Assembly: GCA_905221605.1 (NCBI GenBank)
Contig: CAJNDS010002308.1
Span: forward strand, 412,501 to 476,500
Origin: Symbiodinium natans
Taxonomy: Eukaryota > Sar > Dinophyceae > Suessiales > Symbiodiniaceae
Direction: 5' to 3'
Length of the DNA: 64,000 nt
Shown: in pieces, positions 36,611 through 46,006 of the stretch
Numbering within the stretch: the stretch's first letter is position 1
Layout: each line of letters opens with the position of its first letter
Position numbers and translations under genes: made by a program
Notes under the pieces: model-generated
What the model was told of the DNA's origin: nothing
The model's database searches: none
What the model saw: the letters and a program-made list of their open reading frames with translations, nothing else

Positions 36611-37095
36611 GGGCCGGGCCCAGACGTGCCCCCAACATCGGAAGGTTTAGGGTTTAGGGGTTTGGGGTTTAGGGGTTATACAAACCCCTAAACCCCTAAA
36701 CCCCTAAACCCCTAAACCCCTAAACCCCCCTAAGTTGACAGGGACTTGAATCCCATCTATGTTCAACTTCGAAACCAGCGCAGGGCCTCTGTGATTTAGG
36801 GTTTACGGTTTTTGGGGTTTAGGGTTTAGGGTTTAGGGTTTAGGGAGTTTAGGGTTTAGGGTTTGGGGTTCTGGGGGGCTTCCACCCTCGTCTTCCTGAG
36901 CCATGACCCTCGTAGAATTGCACTATGACATGTTTCGGGTATGAGGTTTAGAGTTTAGGGTACGTACCTATCAGGGCCAGCATATCACCGTACTGCCACT
37001 TGCAGGCTTTGGGGTTTATGGTTTAGGGTTATGGCTTCGGGCTTAGGGGCTATAGGGGCTTGGGGGCGTAGGGGCTTAGGGGCTTAGGGTTCATG

Positions 37096-37175
37096 GCTTC
37101 GGGGTTTAGGGTTTAGGGTTTAGGGTTTAGGGTTTAGGGTTTAGGGTTTAGGGTTTAGGGTTTAGGGTTTAGGGT
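37096..37175 (+). repeat. Telomere-type array (TTTAGGG)
   Basis: Eleven units. Confidence 0.97.
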
Positions 37176-37182
37176 TTCTGAG

Positions 37183-37312
37183 GGAGTGCGGGAGGTGCTA
37201 GTGTCTTTGGAGCTCTAAATCCTAAACCTTAAACCCTCGACCCCAACCCTGGGAGCGTGCTCCGGGTTTAGCGGCTGAGGCCTGCCAAAACCTGCAGTTG
37301 CAGCCCTCAGTG
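37183..37312 (+). CDS. Two putative short exons
   Basis: 37,183-37,218 (after TTTCTGAG): GVREVLVSLEL then TAA. 37,280-37,312 (after GGCTGAG): ACQNLQLQPSV to a canonical GTAAGC donor. Helical, possibly coiled-coil related. Confidence 0.38.
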
Positions 37313-37370
37313 GTAAGCAGGGTAACCTTCGGCCTTCAACATCTAGGGTTTCGGGTTTAGGGTTTAGGGC

Positions 37371-37482
37371 TAGGGCCCAGAGTCGGCCCTTATTCCCTTT
37401 TTTGGAGTTTGGGTTCCCTTGTAAGCCCCTTTTCAAACCAAAAAGGGCACCCTGTTTATTCCTAGGTTACTCCTGTGTCTAG
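37371..37482 (+). mobile_element. Inverted-repeat element, family A (copy 3)
   Basis: GCCCAGAGTCGGCCCTTATT and CCTAGGTTACTCCTGTGTCT; internal TTGGGTTCCCTTGTAAGCCC and AAAAAGGGCACCCTG. Confidence 0.76.
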
Positions 37483-37588
37483 GCATCTCACATATAGGTG
37501 TATACCTAAGAAAAGAGCCGAGTGTACGGAGAGAGAGACAGAGAGAAAGAGAGAGATTGGGGTTCAGGGTTTAGGGGAGTGCACGCAG

Positions 37589-37723
37589 ATGATGATCGTC
37601 GTGGATGAAAGCAGCGGTCCCGGAAATCAACCGGGAGCGGGGGGGGGGGGGGGGGGGGGGGATGGGGGTGAGGGCGCGCTGGGAGTGTGGAGGATAGAAG
37701 TCTTTAGGGGGGTTGTGGTTTAG
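37589..37723 (+). CDS. Putative exon with Gly run from poly-G
   Basis: After GCACGCAG, reads MMIVVDESSGPGNQPGAGGG through a poly-G tract and then GEGALGVWRIEVFRGVVV TAG. The poly-G segment may not be translated. Preceded by GAGAGA sequence, as in other putative introns. Unknown. Confidence 0.3.
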   Translation: MMIVVDESSGPGNQPGAGGGGGGGDGGEGALGVWRIEVFRGVVV

Positions 37724-37983
37724 TGTCGAGTTTCGTTTAGGGCTTAGGGGTTGGGGCTCAGGGTTTAGGGTGTAGGGTTTAGGGTTTAGGGTCTAGGGTT
37801 TAGGATTTAGGATTTAGGGTTTAGTCTAGGGGTTGGGTGTTGTTAGGGCTCAGGGGTTTCGAGGCGGTACCGGGGTCTAACACAGAGCAAGCTATCATAT
37901 CCCAAAGCCTGGTAGGATCCCTGACTGGAAACCCCAAGGTTTTGGGGTTTAGGGTTTAGAGTCTAGGGTTTAGGGTTTAGGGG

Positions 37984-38085
37984 CTGGGTTCTTGCTCAGG
38001 AAGTTTAGCAGAACAAAGAACCGGGTCTCTTTCCCATACAACCAGGTTCGCGTAACTTCAGTACTGTTCCTGAGCAAGAACCCAG
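37984..38085 (+). mobile_element. Inverted-repeat element, family K
   Basis: GGGTTCTTGCTCAGGAA and TTCCTGAGCAAGAACCC are perfect 17-bp inverted ends, about 100 bp apart. The element ends CCCAG, directly before an open frame. Confidence 0.8.
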
Positions 38086-38139
38086 TAACTTGGCAAGTCA
38101 TGATCATAATGAGGAGGGCCGAGCTTGGGTGGGGACGGA
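38086..38139 (+). CDS. Putative exon after family K element
   Basis: Starts at the element's CCCAG end and reads TWQVMIIMRRAELGWGR. Unknown. Confidence 0.37.
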
Positions 38140-38341
38140 CCCTAAACCCTAAACCCCAAACCCCAAACCCCAAACCCTATAACCCTATAACCCAAAAAAC
38201 CCTAAACCCTGAAGTATGGGGCCTCAAGGGGACCCTTGGCGTGCCCTGCCTCAAGATGCTAAATGCCCTTTAAACCCTAACCGAGTGTGTTGCTTACTGG
38301 TTCCCGTAAACCCAAACCCGAAACCCAAAGCTGGTTGGCAG

Positions 38342-38377
38342 ATGAGCAAAGCTAAAACAAGGCAGCTGGAATCCGCC
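38342..38377 (+). CDS. Putative short helical exon
   Basis: After GGTTGGCAG, reads MSKAKTRQLESA before CCCTAAA repeats. May belong to the coiled-coil exon series. Confidence 0.36.
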
Positions 38378-39147
38378 CTAAACCCTAAACCCCAAACCCT
38401 AAACCCTAAACCCTAAACCCTAAATTGTAAACCCTAAACCCTAAACCCTAAAAGGCCGAAACTTGACCCACAAGGGTTTAGGGTTTAGGGTTATGAAGTC
38501 GCCAACCCCAAAATTCAAAGGGCTAACATTGTCAAGCCTAAACCCTAAACCCTAAGCCCAAAAAACCCTCAAAACCCGAAACTCTATACACTGGAAAACC
38601 CTCAAACCTCAACCCTAAACCCTATCAATATCAAGCCTGAAACTCTTGACCCAAGATCCTGTAAACTCTAATCCCTCAACCCTGTAGACCCTAGGCCCTC
38701 AACTCTCAATCCTAAACCCTAAACCCTAAACCCTAAACCCTAAACCCTAAACCCTAAACCCTGAACCCTATAAACCCTAAAGCCCTAAACCCCAAACCCT
38801 AAACCTGCAACCCTATAAACCCTATAAACCCTCAAGCCCAAACCCTAGACCCTAAACCCGCCACCCTAAACCTAAACCCTATGAACCCTAACCCTGGACC
38901 CTGGACCCTGTAATAAACCCCATAGACCCTGAACCCTATCAACCCTAAACCCTGAACCCTATAAACCCTCAACCCGATAAACCGCCCTAAACTCCAAACC
39001 CTAAACCCTCAACCCTAAACCCTGAACCCTATAAACCCTCAACCCTATAAACCGCCCTAAACTCCAAACCCTAAACCCTAAGACCCTAAGCCCTTTGGGG
39101 GGGGGGGGGGGGGGGGGGGGGGGGTGGGCTCGGCTTGAGAGCCTGAG
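38378..39147. other. Degenerate C-rich telomeric DNA and poly-G
   Basis: About 700 bp of CCCTAAA, CCCTATAAA, CCCTCAA and CCCTGAA mixtures without a gene, closing with about 28 G (39,097-39,124). A longer period is visible near 38,960 and 39,020 (GAACCCTATAAACCCTCAAC repeated). Confidence 0.75.
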
Positions 39148-39182
39148 GCCGCGAAGCACAGCGCCGGCTCAGCGAGGATGGA
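39148..39182 (+). CDS. Coiled-coil exon
   Basis: After GCCTGAG, reads REAQRRLSEDG in the helical frame. Short, but consistent with the neighbouring coiled-coil exons. Confidence 0.4.
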
Positions 39183-39469
39183 CCCGTTTGGGGTTTGGGG
39201 TTTAGGGTTTAGGGTTTAGGATTTAGGGTTTAGGGTTCAGGGTTTGGGGTTTAGGGTTTCGGGTTTAAGGTTTAGGGAGGTCATGTGCCCTAGGTAGCGA
39301 AACGATCGAAGCCCTGAAACGCTAAGCCCAAGACCCCATAAAATCCGAAACCCCGAGCCCTAAAGCCACGACCCTAAACGTTCCATCACCATTGGCCCCG
39401 ATGTAACCCTGGTAAACCCTACAATGACCTTATGCCAACCTCGTAGCCTAAACCCTTTAAAACCCAAGC

Positions 39470-39705
39470 CCGAAACCCTAACCCCAAACCCTGAACCCTA
39501 AACCCCAAACCCTAAACCCTATAAACCCGAAACCCTAAACCCCAAACCCCAAAGCCTAAACCCCCAACCCCAAACCCCAAACCCTAAACCCTATCAACCC
39601 GAAACCCTAAACCCCAAACCCCAAAGCCCAAACCCCAAACCCCAAACCCTAAACCCCAAACCCCAAACCCTAAACCCCAAACCCCAAAGCCTAAACCCTG
39701 AAATG
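39470..39705 (-). repeat. Telomere-type array rich in CCCCAAA
   Basis: Mixed CCCTAAA and CCCCAAA units with a higher-order pattern: CCCCAAACCCCAAAGCC recurs. It yields a long repetitive minus-strand frame that is not a gene. Confidence 0.92.
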
Positions 39706-39736
39706 CGCGGATTCGCGGGGCGCCACCGATTGACAG

Positions 39737-39778
39737 GAGCGGCAACGTGCGGAGCAGGACCGGGATGAGGCTGGCAAC
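39737..39778 (+). CDS. Coiled-coil exon
   Basis: After GATTGACAG, reads ERQRAEQDRDEAGN; a GC donor (GAG|GCTGGC) at 39,770 is possible. Highly charged helix. Confidence 0.48.
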
Positions 39779-39969
39779 CCCTTTGCAAGGGGGGGGGGGG
39801 GGGGCAGGCTTAGGGTTTGGGGTTTTGGGTTTTGGGTTTGGGGTTTGGGGTTTGGGGTTTAGGGTTTAGGGCTTAGGGTTTAGGGGGTTAAGAGGGTGTA
39901 CGGGGTATATTTCGGTTCATGGGTTTACAGGGTTTAGAGGGTATAGGGGTTTGGAGGTTTCAGGGTTTA

Positions 39970-40025
39970 CCCGCTCAGCTGCTGACGCGGTAGGGGCCGC
40001 CTCTCAAAATTTGGAGGGCTTATAA
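39970..40025 (+). CDS. Putative terminal exon
   Basis: Reads RSAADAVGAASQNLEGL then TAA in an otherwise repetitive stretch. Small, helical, weak. Confidence 0.32.
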
Positions 40026-40349
40026 GGTTTATATGGGTTTAGAGCATTCAGGGTTTTGTAGGGTTTGAACGGTTACAATACATAGGGTTCGTACTTGTAG
40101 GCTTTGTAGCGTTGATAGGGTTTCTAGACTTTGTAAGCTTAGAGGTAAGGGATTATACGGCTTCATAAGGGTTTGCAATAGGATTTATAAGTGTCTGTCA
40201 GGGTTTGTAGTCTTTAGGGTTAAGGGTCCAAACCCTAAAGAACCTTGAGGCCTAATTTCAATTGCGAGGGCTTTTGTGCCTTGTCGAGGAAAGTCGGGTG
40301 TAGGACTCTAGGGTGTAAGAGTTTGCACGTTTGGCCCCACGCTCGCTTG

Positions 40350-40350
<1 letters not shown>

Positions 40351-40385
<35 letters not shown>

Positions 40386-40480
40386 GCTGGGCGCGCCCGT
40401 GCGCGCGGGGGGCCCCCGGGTCCCTCAAGCCCTGTAGAAGAAGAAGAGAGAGAATTGAAAAGAAGAACACGCGACCTTCT
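40351..40480. repeat. GA-repeat and GA-rich tract, possible intron
   Basis: A GA run (40,351-40,383), a GC-rich segment and a second GAAGAA/GAGAGA stretch, followed by CTTCTTCAG at 40,484. Similar to the GA-bearing intron of the GH8 gene. Confidence 0.7.
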
Positions 40481-40484
40481 TCAG

Positions 40485-40552
40485 GACACGCACCCACCAC
40501 ATCCTGGGAAAATAGTAAGATTGACATGCTGGAGTGGACCAAAACCCCTCGT
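40485..40552 (+). CDS. Putative exon
   Basis: After CTTCTTCAG, reads HAPTTSWENSKIDMLEWTKT before telomeric repeat. Plausible composition; unknown. Confidence 0.38.
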
Positions 40553-40605
40553 CCTAAACCCTAAACCCTAAACCCTAAACCCCAAAACCCTAAACCCTAA
40601 ACCCT

Positions 40606-40665
40606 GATGTTCTGGTGGCTGAGTTCCCCGGGCCGCTCCATGCCATGCAGCAACGATGGGGTGGT
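40606..40665 (+). CDS. Putative exon
   Basis: Islet reading DVLVAEFPGPLHAMQQRWGG between a CCCTAAA array and poly-G. Unknown. Confidence 0.36.
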
Positions 40666-40774
40666 GGTGGGGGGGGGGAGTTCGGGTTTCGGGTTTAGGG
40701 TTTAGGGTTTAGGGTTGAGGGTTGAGGGTTGAGGGTTTAGGGTTGAGGGTTGAGGGTTGAGGGCTAGGGCTTCT

Positions 40775-40813
40775 GATGGAAAGCGTGCGACAACTCTCAA
40801 CAAAAAGTTCTGA
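40775..40813 (+). CDS. Putative short terminal exon
   Basis: Reads DGKRATTLNKKF then TGA, directly after TTGAGGG-type repeats. Short and weak. Confidence 0.3.
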   Translation, partial: DGKRATTLNKKF

Positions 40814-40973
40814 ACCCCTAGACCCTACAATTTCCCCGAAACCTAAACCCTGAACACTAAACCCGGTGCCCAAATCCTAAACTTTCTCTGTAAATATCCT
40901 AAACCCTAAACCCTAAACCCTAAACTCTGCCTAAAGCCTAAAGCCCAACTTACTTGCCTCTGCAAAGGCTCAG

Positions 40974-41154
40974 GCAAAGATTACTGAGCCAGTGCCCCAG
41001 AACTGTCAGGGGTTTGGGTTAGAGTTTGGGGTTTGGGGTTTGGGGTTGTGGGTTTGGAGTTTAGGGTTTAGGGTTTAGGGCTTAGGGTTTAGGGTTTAGG
41101 GTTTAGGGTTGGATCCATACTACGGTGGCCTTTGAGTTCCTCAACAGCAGCGCA
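40974..41154 (+). CDS. Two putative exons
   Basis: 40,974-41,009 (after GGCTCAG): AKITEPVPQNCQ. 41,113-41,154: IHTTVAFEFLNSSA, with a possible GC donor. A TTTAGGG array lies between. Unknown. Confidence 0.4.
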
Positions 41155-41169
41155 GGCCCCCGAACCCTG

Positions 41170-41342
41170 CGCCCCAGACCATAAACCCCAAACCCCAAAC
41201 CCCAAACCCTAAACCCTAAACCCTAAACCCTAAACCCTAAACCCTAAACCCTAAACCCTAAACCCTAAACCCTATAAACCCTAACCCCTGCCCTAAACCC
41301 TAAACCCGAAACCCTAAACCCTAAACCCCAAACCCTAGACCC
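41170..41342 (-). repeat. Telomere-type array (CCCTAAA)
   Basis: More than twenty units, with CCCCAAA and CCCGAAA at the edges. Confidence 0.95.
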
Positions 41343-41351
41343 CAAGTCCAG

Positions 41352-41503
41352 AAGCTACCGGTGCATATGGGAAGTGGAGCAGTGGATACCCAGGATCATC
41401 CACCAGAGAATCCCTTTGAATGATCCCGAAGCCCTAGCTCAAGAACCCCAAGGCCTAGGTCCAACGAAGTGCTCAACAGACCTGCCCAAAAACAGGGCTC
41501 AGG
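41352..41503 (+). CDS. Long exon islet, unknown protein
   Basis: After AAGTCCAG, 50 codons: SYRCIWEVEQWIPRIIHQRI, PLNDPEALAQEPQGLGPTKC, STDLPKNRAQ, ending at GTTTAGG. Trp/Ile-rich first half looks like a folded segment. No family recognised. Confidence 0.5.
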
Positions 41504-42127
41504 GTTTAGGTTTCAAGCTTTGAACCAAACAATGTAAACGCAGGGTGATACATGCCCTTATACGCTAGCTTGTACAGTTCTACAGCTATACAACCCTAAA
41601 CCCGTGAGAGTTAGCATTGTAGGGTTTTGGGGGCAGAGGATCTAAACACACAAGCCCTAAACCCTGCTTAATGCCCCTGAGCCCGATATCCGTTCAAATC
41701 AGCAGATATGCTCAGATGCGGTTTAGGGTCTAGGGCTTACCGCCTGTAGTTTATGGTAGGAATGACTGATGGTGCGGGGTGCAGAGCTTACTTTTAAGAT
41801 GTTGTCCCTGAACCCTAAACCCTAAATCCTAAACCCACTTAGTATCCCCTCATATCCCTGTCATCATCCCCAGACCTCACCTTACTAACCCTTTTTACTA
41901 AGTCAAAAGGGCTTCCAACTATGGTTGAGGTTTAGGGCTTGGGGATTAGGAGTTTGGGTCTACGTTACATGTACACTTTTTTGCGCGCACCCCTATACTT
42001 TTTTATGGGGGGAGGGGAGGAGGGGGGGGAGGGGGGGATGTCCGCTGTTGGGTCAAGGGACTAAAGGAGGAACCCTCATAAGGTTATTTAGGGACCCCTT
42101 CCTTATTTCGGGCTAGTACCTCAGTAG
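41504..42127. other. No firm gene
   Basis: Unique and degenerate sequence, a family F element (41,832-41,920), a G-rich tract (42,005-42,040). Confidence 0.5.
41832..41920 (+). mobile_element. Family F element, right part (copy 5)
   Basis: CTTAGTATCCCCTCATATCC...CTTACTAACCC...AAGTCAAAAGGGCTTCCAA. The left end is lost in CCCTAAACCC. Confidence 0.6.
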
Positions 42128-42320
42128 TTCGCCCTCAGCTATCAACCGATTCAATCCCTGCATGTAGCGTGCCCTCTGCACCATTCCCCCTCAACCCTAA
42201 ACCCCCAAACCCTAAACCCTAAACCCCCATGTGTGTTTGAAAGGGCCATGCAATGTCTTCTCAGGCTCATCGCCAACCACAAAGCCGCCAGAAGCTCATG
42301 TTGTCGTTTTTTTCCACCAC
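42128..42320 (+). CDS. Two putative exons
   Basis: 42,128-42,185 (after TCAGTAG): FALSYQPIQSLHVACPLHHS. 42,233-42,320: VFERAMQCLLRLIANHKAAR then SSCCR. The second is a convincing helix with high third-position GC and could be part of the coiled-coil gene. Confidence 0.43.
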
Positions 42321-42434
42321 GACCGCCCTAAACCTTAAAAGGGCTTAGGGTTTCAGGGTTTTTAGGTTTAGGGCTTAAAGATTGGGGGGTTTAGAGATTG
42401 TTGTTGCGGCTTAAGTTCAAGTTGATCCTCCAAG

Positions 42435-42528
42435 GGTTTAGGGTTTAGGGTTTAGGGTTTAGGGTTTAGAGTTTAGGGTTTAGGGTTTAGGGTTTAGGGT
42501 TTAGGGTTTAGGGTTTAGGGTTTAGGGG
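42435..42528 (+). repeat. Telomere-type array (TTTAGGG)
   Basis: Thirteen units. Confidence 0.97.
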
Positions 42529-42805
42529 TGGGACGCTGCCTTGCCCTTGTTTTCCTCGTACCTGAGCAGTTAGGGCCATATTCGGAGTATTTTCAGGGAA
42601 CCTTTTGGGGGGGGTACACCCTTAAGGGTCCGATTCTGACTCCCTTGGTAAGACCCTAAGCCTAAAACCCTAAATCCCAAAACCTCAAAAGCCCAAACTC
42701 TCAATTCTTCGTGTGCGCTCCCAATCGCGCAGAATTCGAAACCCTAAGCCCCTGCGCCCTAAGCCCCTAAGCTCTAAACCCCACGGGTTCTGAACCCGAT
42801 ACCCT

Positions 42806-42938
42806 AGGGTTTAGGGTTTAGGGTTTAGGGTTTAGGGTTTAGGCGGTTTAGGGTTTAGGGTTTAGGGTTTAGGGTTTAGGGTTTAGGGTTTAGGGTTTAG
42901 GGTTTAGGGTTTAGGGTTTAGGGTTTAGGGTTTAGGGT
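42806..42938 (+). repeat. Telomere-type array (TTTAGGG)
   Basis: Nineteen units, with one GGCGGTTTAGGG interruption near 42,842. Confidence 0.97.
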
Positions 42939-43373
42939 ACCCTATAAAGCCTAAAAACTCTATAAACCCTACTCGAAACCCTAAGCCCTAAACTCTAAAC
43001 CCCTAATAAGCCCTAAACCCTGAACCCTTATATGGGTTGGTGGTCTCTTTAAGTAGGGCTTCGGCTTTGTAGGGGCATATCGGTTCTTACTAGGGTATCT
43101 CGGGGCTACATTAAGCTATAAGGGTAACAGATAAAGAGGCCACTAACTCAGCAGCTGAGCGGGCACACTTTACACTTTTGGGATACTATAACCCCCCTAT
43201 AGAACTGAAAGTGTACACTTTTTGAGGGCTTCTGAACTCAGCAACTCAGACTCAAGCCCTAAAGCCTTTATAACTTAGCCCCTAAACCCGAAACCCGAAA
43301 CCCTAAACCCTAAACCCTAAACCCTAAACCCTAAACCCTAAACGCTGACAGGGAAGTTCCGCCCTGCACCCAG
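42939..43373. other. No gene recognised
   Basis: Unique sequence with a possible inverted pair (TTTACACTTTTGGG and GTACACTTTTTGAG near 43,170-43,225), then a CCCTAAA array (43,303-43,344). Confidence 0.5.
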
Positions 43374-43433
43374 GAGCTGCGCGAGGCGAAGGAGCGACTG
43401 ACGCTGAGGCGTTTCGGGCGTGAGACCATTCAG
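43374..43433 (+). CDS. Coiled-coil exon
   Basis: After GCACCCAG, reads ELREAKERLTLRRFGRETIQ; a GTTTCG donor at 43,411 would end it after LTLR. Classic heptad-type charge pattern. Confidence 0.5.
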
Positions 43434-44205
43434 GGAACCCTAAACCCTAAACCCTAAACCCTACAATCCTAAACCCATACTTTTATTCGAACAATAAGCT
43501 GTAAACCCTAAACCCCAAACCCAGATCTTAAACCCTGATGCGGGGCTACAGGATTCTTCGGTCACCTGAAAAAATAGGGTTGTTGAGGGAGGCTTTTTTT
43601 TCGGGCACAAAAGTTACAAGAACGGTGCTAAGGGCTTTTTTTCGTGGGTCATTCACTCATCAGTTTTCTTATTTGGATTATACATTCCTTGAGAGTGTAT
43701 AGGGGTAGTTCTCCATATCAGGGTCCCATTGTTTTTTTGTTGCGGGGGGGGGGGGGGGGGGGGGGGGGGGGGTCCTGTTTAGAAGGTGCTGTACCATGTA
43801 GGGATCCAAGAAGCGAACCTAATCTACCGAACTACTCGGGTAAACCCTGAACCCGAAACCCTACACCCTTAAACCCTGGGGCTCCTACTTGAAGGGTTGA
43901 GCAAGATCACGTTGTGGAGGGATTCCTGTCAAGAAGTGGAGTGAGAATTGAAAACCCGAAACCCTAACCCTTAACCCTTAACCCCAAACCCTTAACCCTA
44001 AACCCTAAACCCACCAACCCTAGAGCCCTAGAACCCTAGAACCCTGAAACCCTACAACCCTAAAACCCTTAGCCCTGAACACAAGTTTAGGGTCTGGTGA
44101 CCTGTTCGACAGTAGTTAGCAGAAGTGGTCAGAGCAGGCTTAGGGTTTAGGGTCTATAGGGTTTTTGGGTTTAGGGTTTTTGAGTTTAGTGTTAACGGTT
44201 TAGCG
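43434..44205. other. No gene; repeats and a family I element
   Basis: CCCTAAA units, about 200 bp of unique sequence, a family I element, then degenerate C-rich repeats (43,850-44,070). Confidence 0.55.
43700..43845 (+). mobile_element. Family I element (copy 2) with 28-G tract
   Basis: GGTAGTTCTCCATATCAGGG and AATCTACCGAACTAC ends are inverted. A run of about 28 G (43,745-43,772) sits in the middle. Confidence 0.6.
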
Positions 44206-44307
44206 TTGGGATGCTCCCCCTTATGCTAACAGCCCTTTAAGGGCACTATAGCAGCTCCTCTTATAATCCCGATTGAGGACTGTTAGTATAAGGGGGAACA
44301 TCCCAAG
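44206..44307 (+). mobile_element. Inverted-repeat element, family C (copy 7)
   Basis: TTGGGATGCTCCCCCTTATG and TATAAGGGGGAACATCCCAA arms; ends CCCAAG. A degraded family E fragment follows (44,344-44,440). Confidence 0.82.
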
Positions 44308-44691
44308 TTTAGGGTTGCTAGGGTCTGCTTGGGCATACAAGGAAAACCCCTTTACCATAGCAACTATACTTAAGGGACCTATCACCCAAGTTGGATCCTT
44401 ATAACCCAATTTAGGGCTCTTATAACTCTACTTCTGACTAGGGGCCCCTCCTTGTAGAGCAGCCTTCACAACAACGTAACGGATCCGTGGCCATCCTTAG
44501 TGCAGAAGAGGCAGAGCCCTGAACCTCATACTGCTAAACCCTTTAGGGGTTTGGGGCTTGGGGCTTGGGGGTTAGGGTGACCCTACACTCCTAAACCCTA
44601 AACCCCAAAACCCCAAACCCTAAACCCTAAACCCTAAACCCTAGACCCTAAACCCTTGAGGGCCCGAGTCCAGACCTTTTGCAAAGTCCAG

Positions 44692-44763
44692 GGACCTCCA
44701 CCGGAGCTGGTGCAGCGCCTCCATCCCACCGGGAGAGTTGGCCGCCTCAGTGGGCTTTTGCGG
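44692..44763 (+). CDS. Putative exon
   Basis: After AAGTCCAG, reads GPPPELVQRLHPTGRVGRLS then GLLR. Basic amphipathic. May be the last exon of the upstream gene, before TCTP. Confidence 0.38.
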
Positions 44764-44919
44764 GGGGGAGTCTTTGGGTTTAGGGTTTAGGGTTTAGGTT
44801 TTAGGGTTTAGGGTTTAGGGTTTAGTGTTTAGGGTTTAGGGTTTAGGGTTTAGGTTTGGGGTTTGGGTTTAGGGTTTGAGGTTGTGGGTTTGGGGAACAC
44901 CCTGGAGCACTCCCGGTGA

Positions 44920-44935
44920 CGTCTCTGCTTCTCAG
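44920..44935 (+). promoter_or_regulatory. Candidate spliced-leader acceptor for TCTP
   Basis: Pyrimidine-rich GTCTCTGCTTCTCAG ends 69 bp before the TCTP start codon. No other ATG lies between. Dinoflagellate mRNAs carry a trans-spliced leader, so this AG (44,934-44,935) is the likely 5' end of the mature message; inferred. Confidence 0.45.
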
Positions 44936-45003
44936 CAACTTGCTATCTCAGTCAGCAAATCCGCGCCTTGTGTGCCTTGAGAGCTCTCCGTGGGCATCGA
45001 AAC

Positions 45004-45885
45004 ATGGCAAGCCCTTTGATGGAGGATCTCGAGGACCCTAAACCCTAAACCCTAAACCCTAAATCCTAAACCCTTTGGTTCAGGCTCTCCAGGACGTACA
45101 CTCCGAGCCCGAGGAGTCCCCGGAGGAGGTCGCTCCTCCGAGCTCCCGCGGCTGGGTGACTAGGACCGGGAGTAGGCCCGTATTTTCCTTCTTTTTAGGG
45201 TTTAGGGTTTAGGGTTTAGGATTAAGGGTTTAGGGTTAGGGTTGGGGTTCCCTTCTAATCCCCTCAAAGCCATAAAAGGATGCCCTTTTTCCTCCTAGGT
45301 TACTCCCGGGTCCAGGTGAAGAAGGTGGGTTTGGCAGCGGCTCTGCTCGGGCTCCTAGGGCTTGCGGGCCTGGCGGGCACGCAGCACTTCGGCGCCTTCC
45401 AGGGCCACGCATCCCTTGGCTTGAAGACGGCGTCGAAAGTGATGATTTACAAAGATGTGCTCACCGGAGATGAGATGATCACTGACAACTACGAACTCAC
45501 GGAGGCCTTCAATGGCGCTGCCCTGACAGCGAAGTCAAGTTTGGAGGACGGCAACGAGGGGGAGAAGGTGTTGAACATTCCGAAGCACTTCCATCTGCAA
45601 GAGATGGAGCTGCCCAAGAAAGACTTCATGCTCTGGGCGAAGGATTACATGAAGAAACTTCTCCCGAAGCTCCAGAAGGACGACCCAGACCGTGTCGCCG
45701 ACTTCAAGAGGGGCGCAACGGACATGATCAAGTTCGTCATGAGCAAGTATGATGAATTCCAGCTCTTCGCTGGGTCCGGCCCAGATCCACTTGAAGGCGG
45801 CCCCGCCATGGCTTACACGAAAGAGGGGGATCTCACGCCTACCTTCTACTTCTTCAAAGACGGCCTCAAGGGGGTGAAATACTAG
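45004..45885 (+). CDS. TCTP: Translationally controlled tumour protein with membrane anchor
   Basis: Three exons: 45,004-45,033, 45,084-45,155 and 45,316-45,885, 223 residues. ATG in AACATGGCA context is the first after a candidate leader acceptor. Residues 1-34 are acidic (MASPLMEDLEALQDVHSEPE). Two Lys at 36-37 precede a hydrophobic helix (about 38-55, VGLAAALLGLLGLAGLAG). The TCTP fold starts near residue 77 (MIYKDVLTGDEMITDNYEL) and keeps family hallmarks: FHLQEMEL, KDYMKKLLPKLQ, and the C-terminal TPTFYFFKDGLKGVKY. TCTP is normally a soluble Ca2+- and microtubule-binding growth/stress protein of about 170 residues. Here the core is about 147 residues and is probably anchored as a type II or signal-anchor protein (inference). 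Intron 1 is a 50-bp telomeric array with a GA donor; intron 2 is a family A element. Confidence 0.9.
45034..45083 (-). repeat. TCTP intron 1: telomeric micro-intron
   Basis: GACCCTAAACCC...TTGGTTCAG, five CCCTAAA-type units. The donor is GA and the acceptor CAG; phases 0-0. TCTCGAGGAC (45,027-45,036) and TCTCCAGGAC (45,086-45,095) form a 10-bp duplication with one mismatch. Confidence 0.8.
45156..45315 (+). mobile_element. TCTP intron 2: family A element
   Basis: GTGACTAGGACCGGGAGTAG...CCTAGGTTACTCCCGGGTCCAG. Inverted arms, acceptor AG within the element, donor GT within the duplicated GGTGA (45,155-45,159 and 45,315-45,319). A TTTAGGG stretch (45,197-45,240) sits inside. Splicing joins W|V in phase 0. 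Confidence 0.87.
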
Positions 45886-46006
45886 CCGACATTCTCCTCA
45901 CGTGCTGAGTAGTTTCAAGTACTTTCGACTCCCATTTGCTTAAGGAGCCCCCCCCCCCCCCCCCCTATAAGAGCAAAGCACTACTCCCCTATATTGCCCT
46001 TATCAG

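Noticed and set aside
38216-38416. 66-codon plus-strand frame
   Set aside because: Composed mainly of LNPKP/NPNPKP residues from telomeric units; only the segment at 38,342-38,377 is kept.
39594-39788. Minus-strand frame with FRVWGLGFRVWGL repeats
   Set aside because: Direct translation of CCCTAAA/CCCCAAA units; LGFRVWG is the signature of TTTAGGG repeats.
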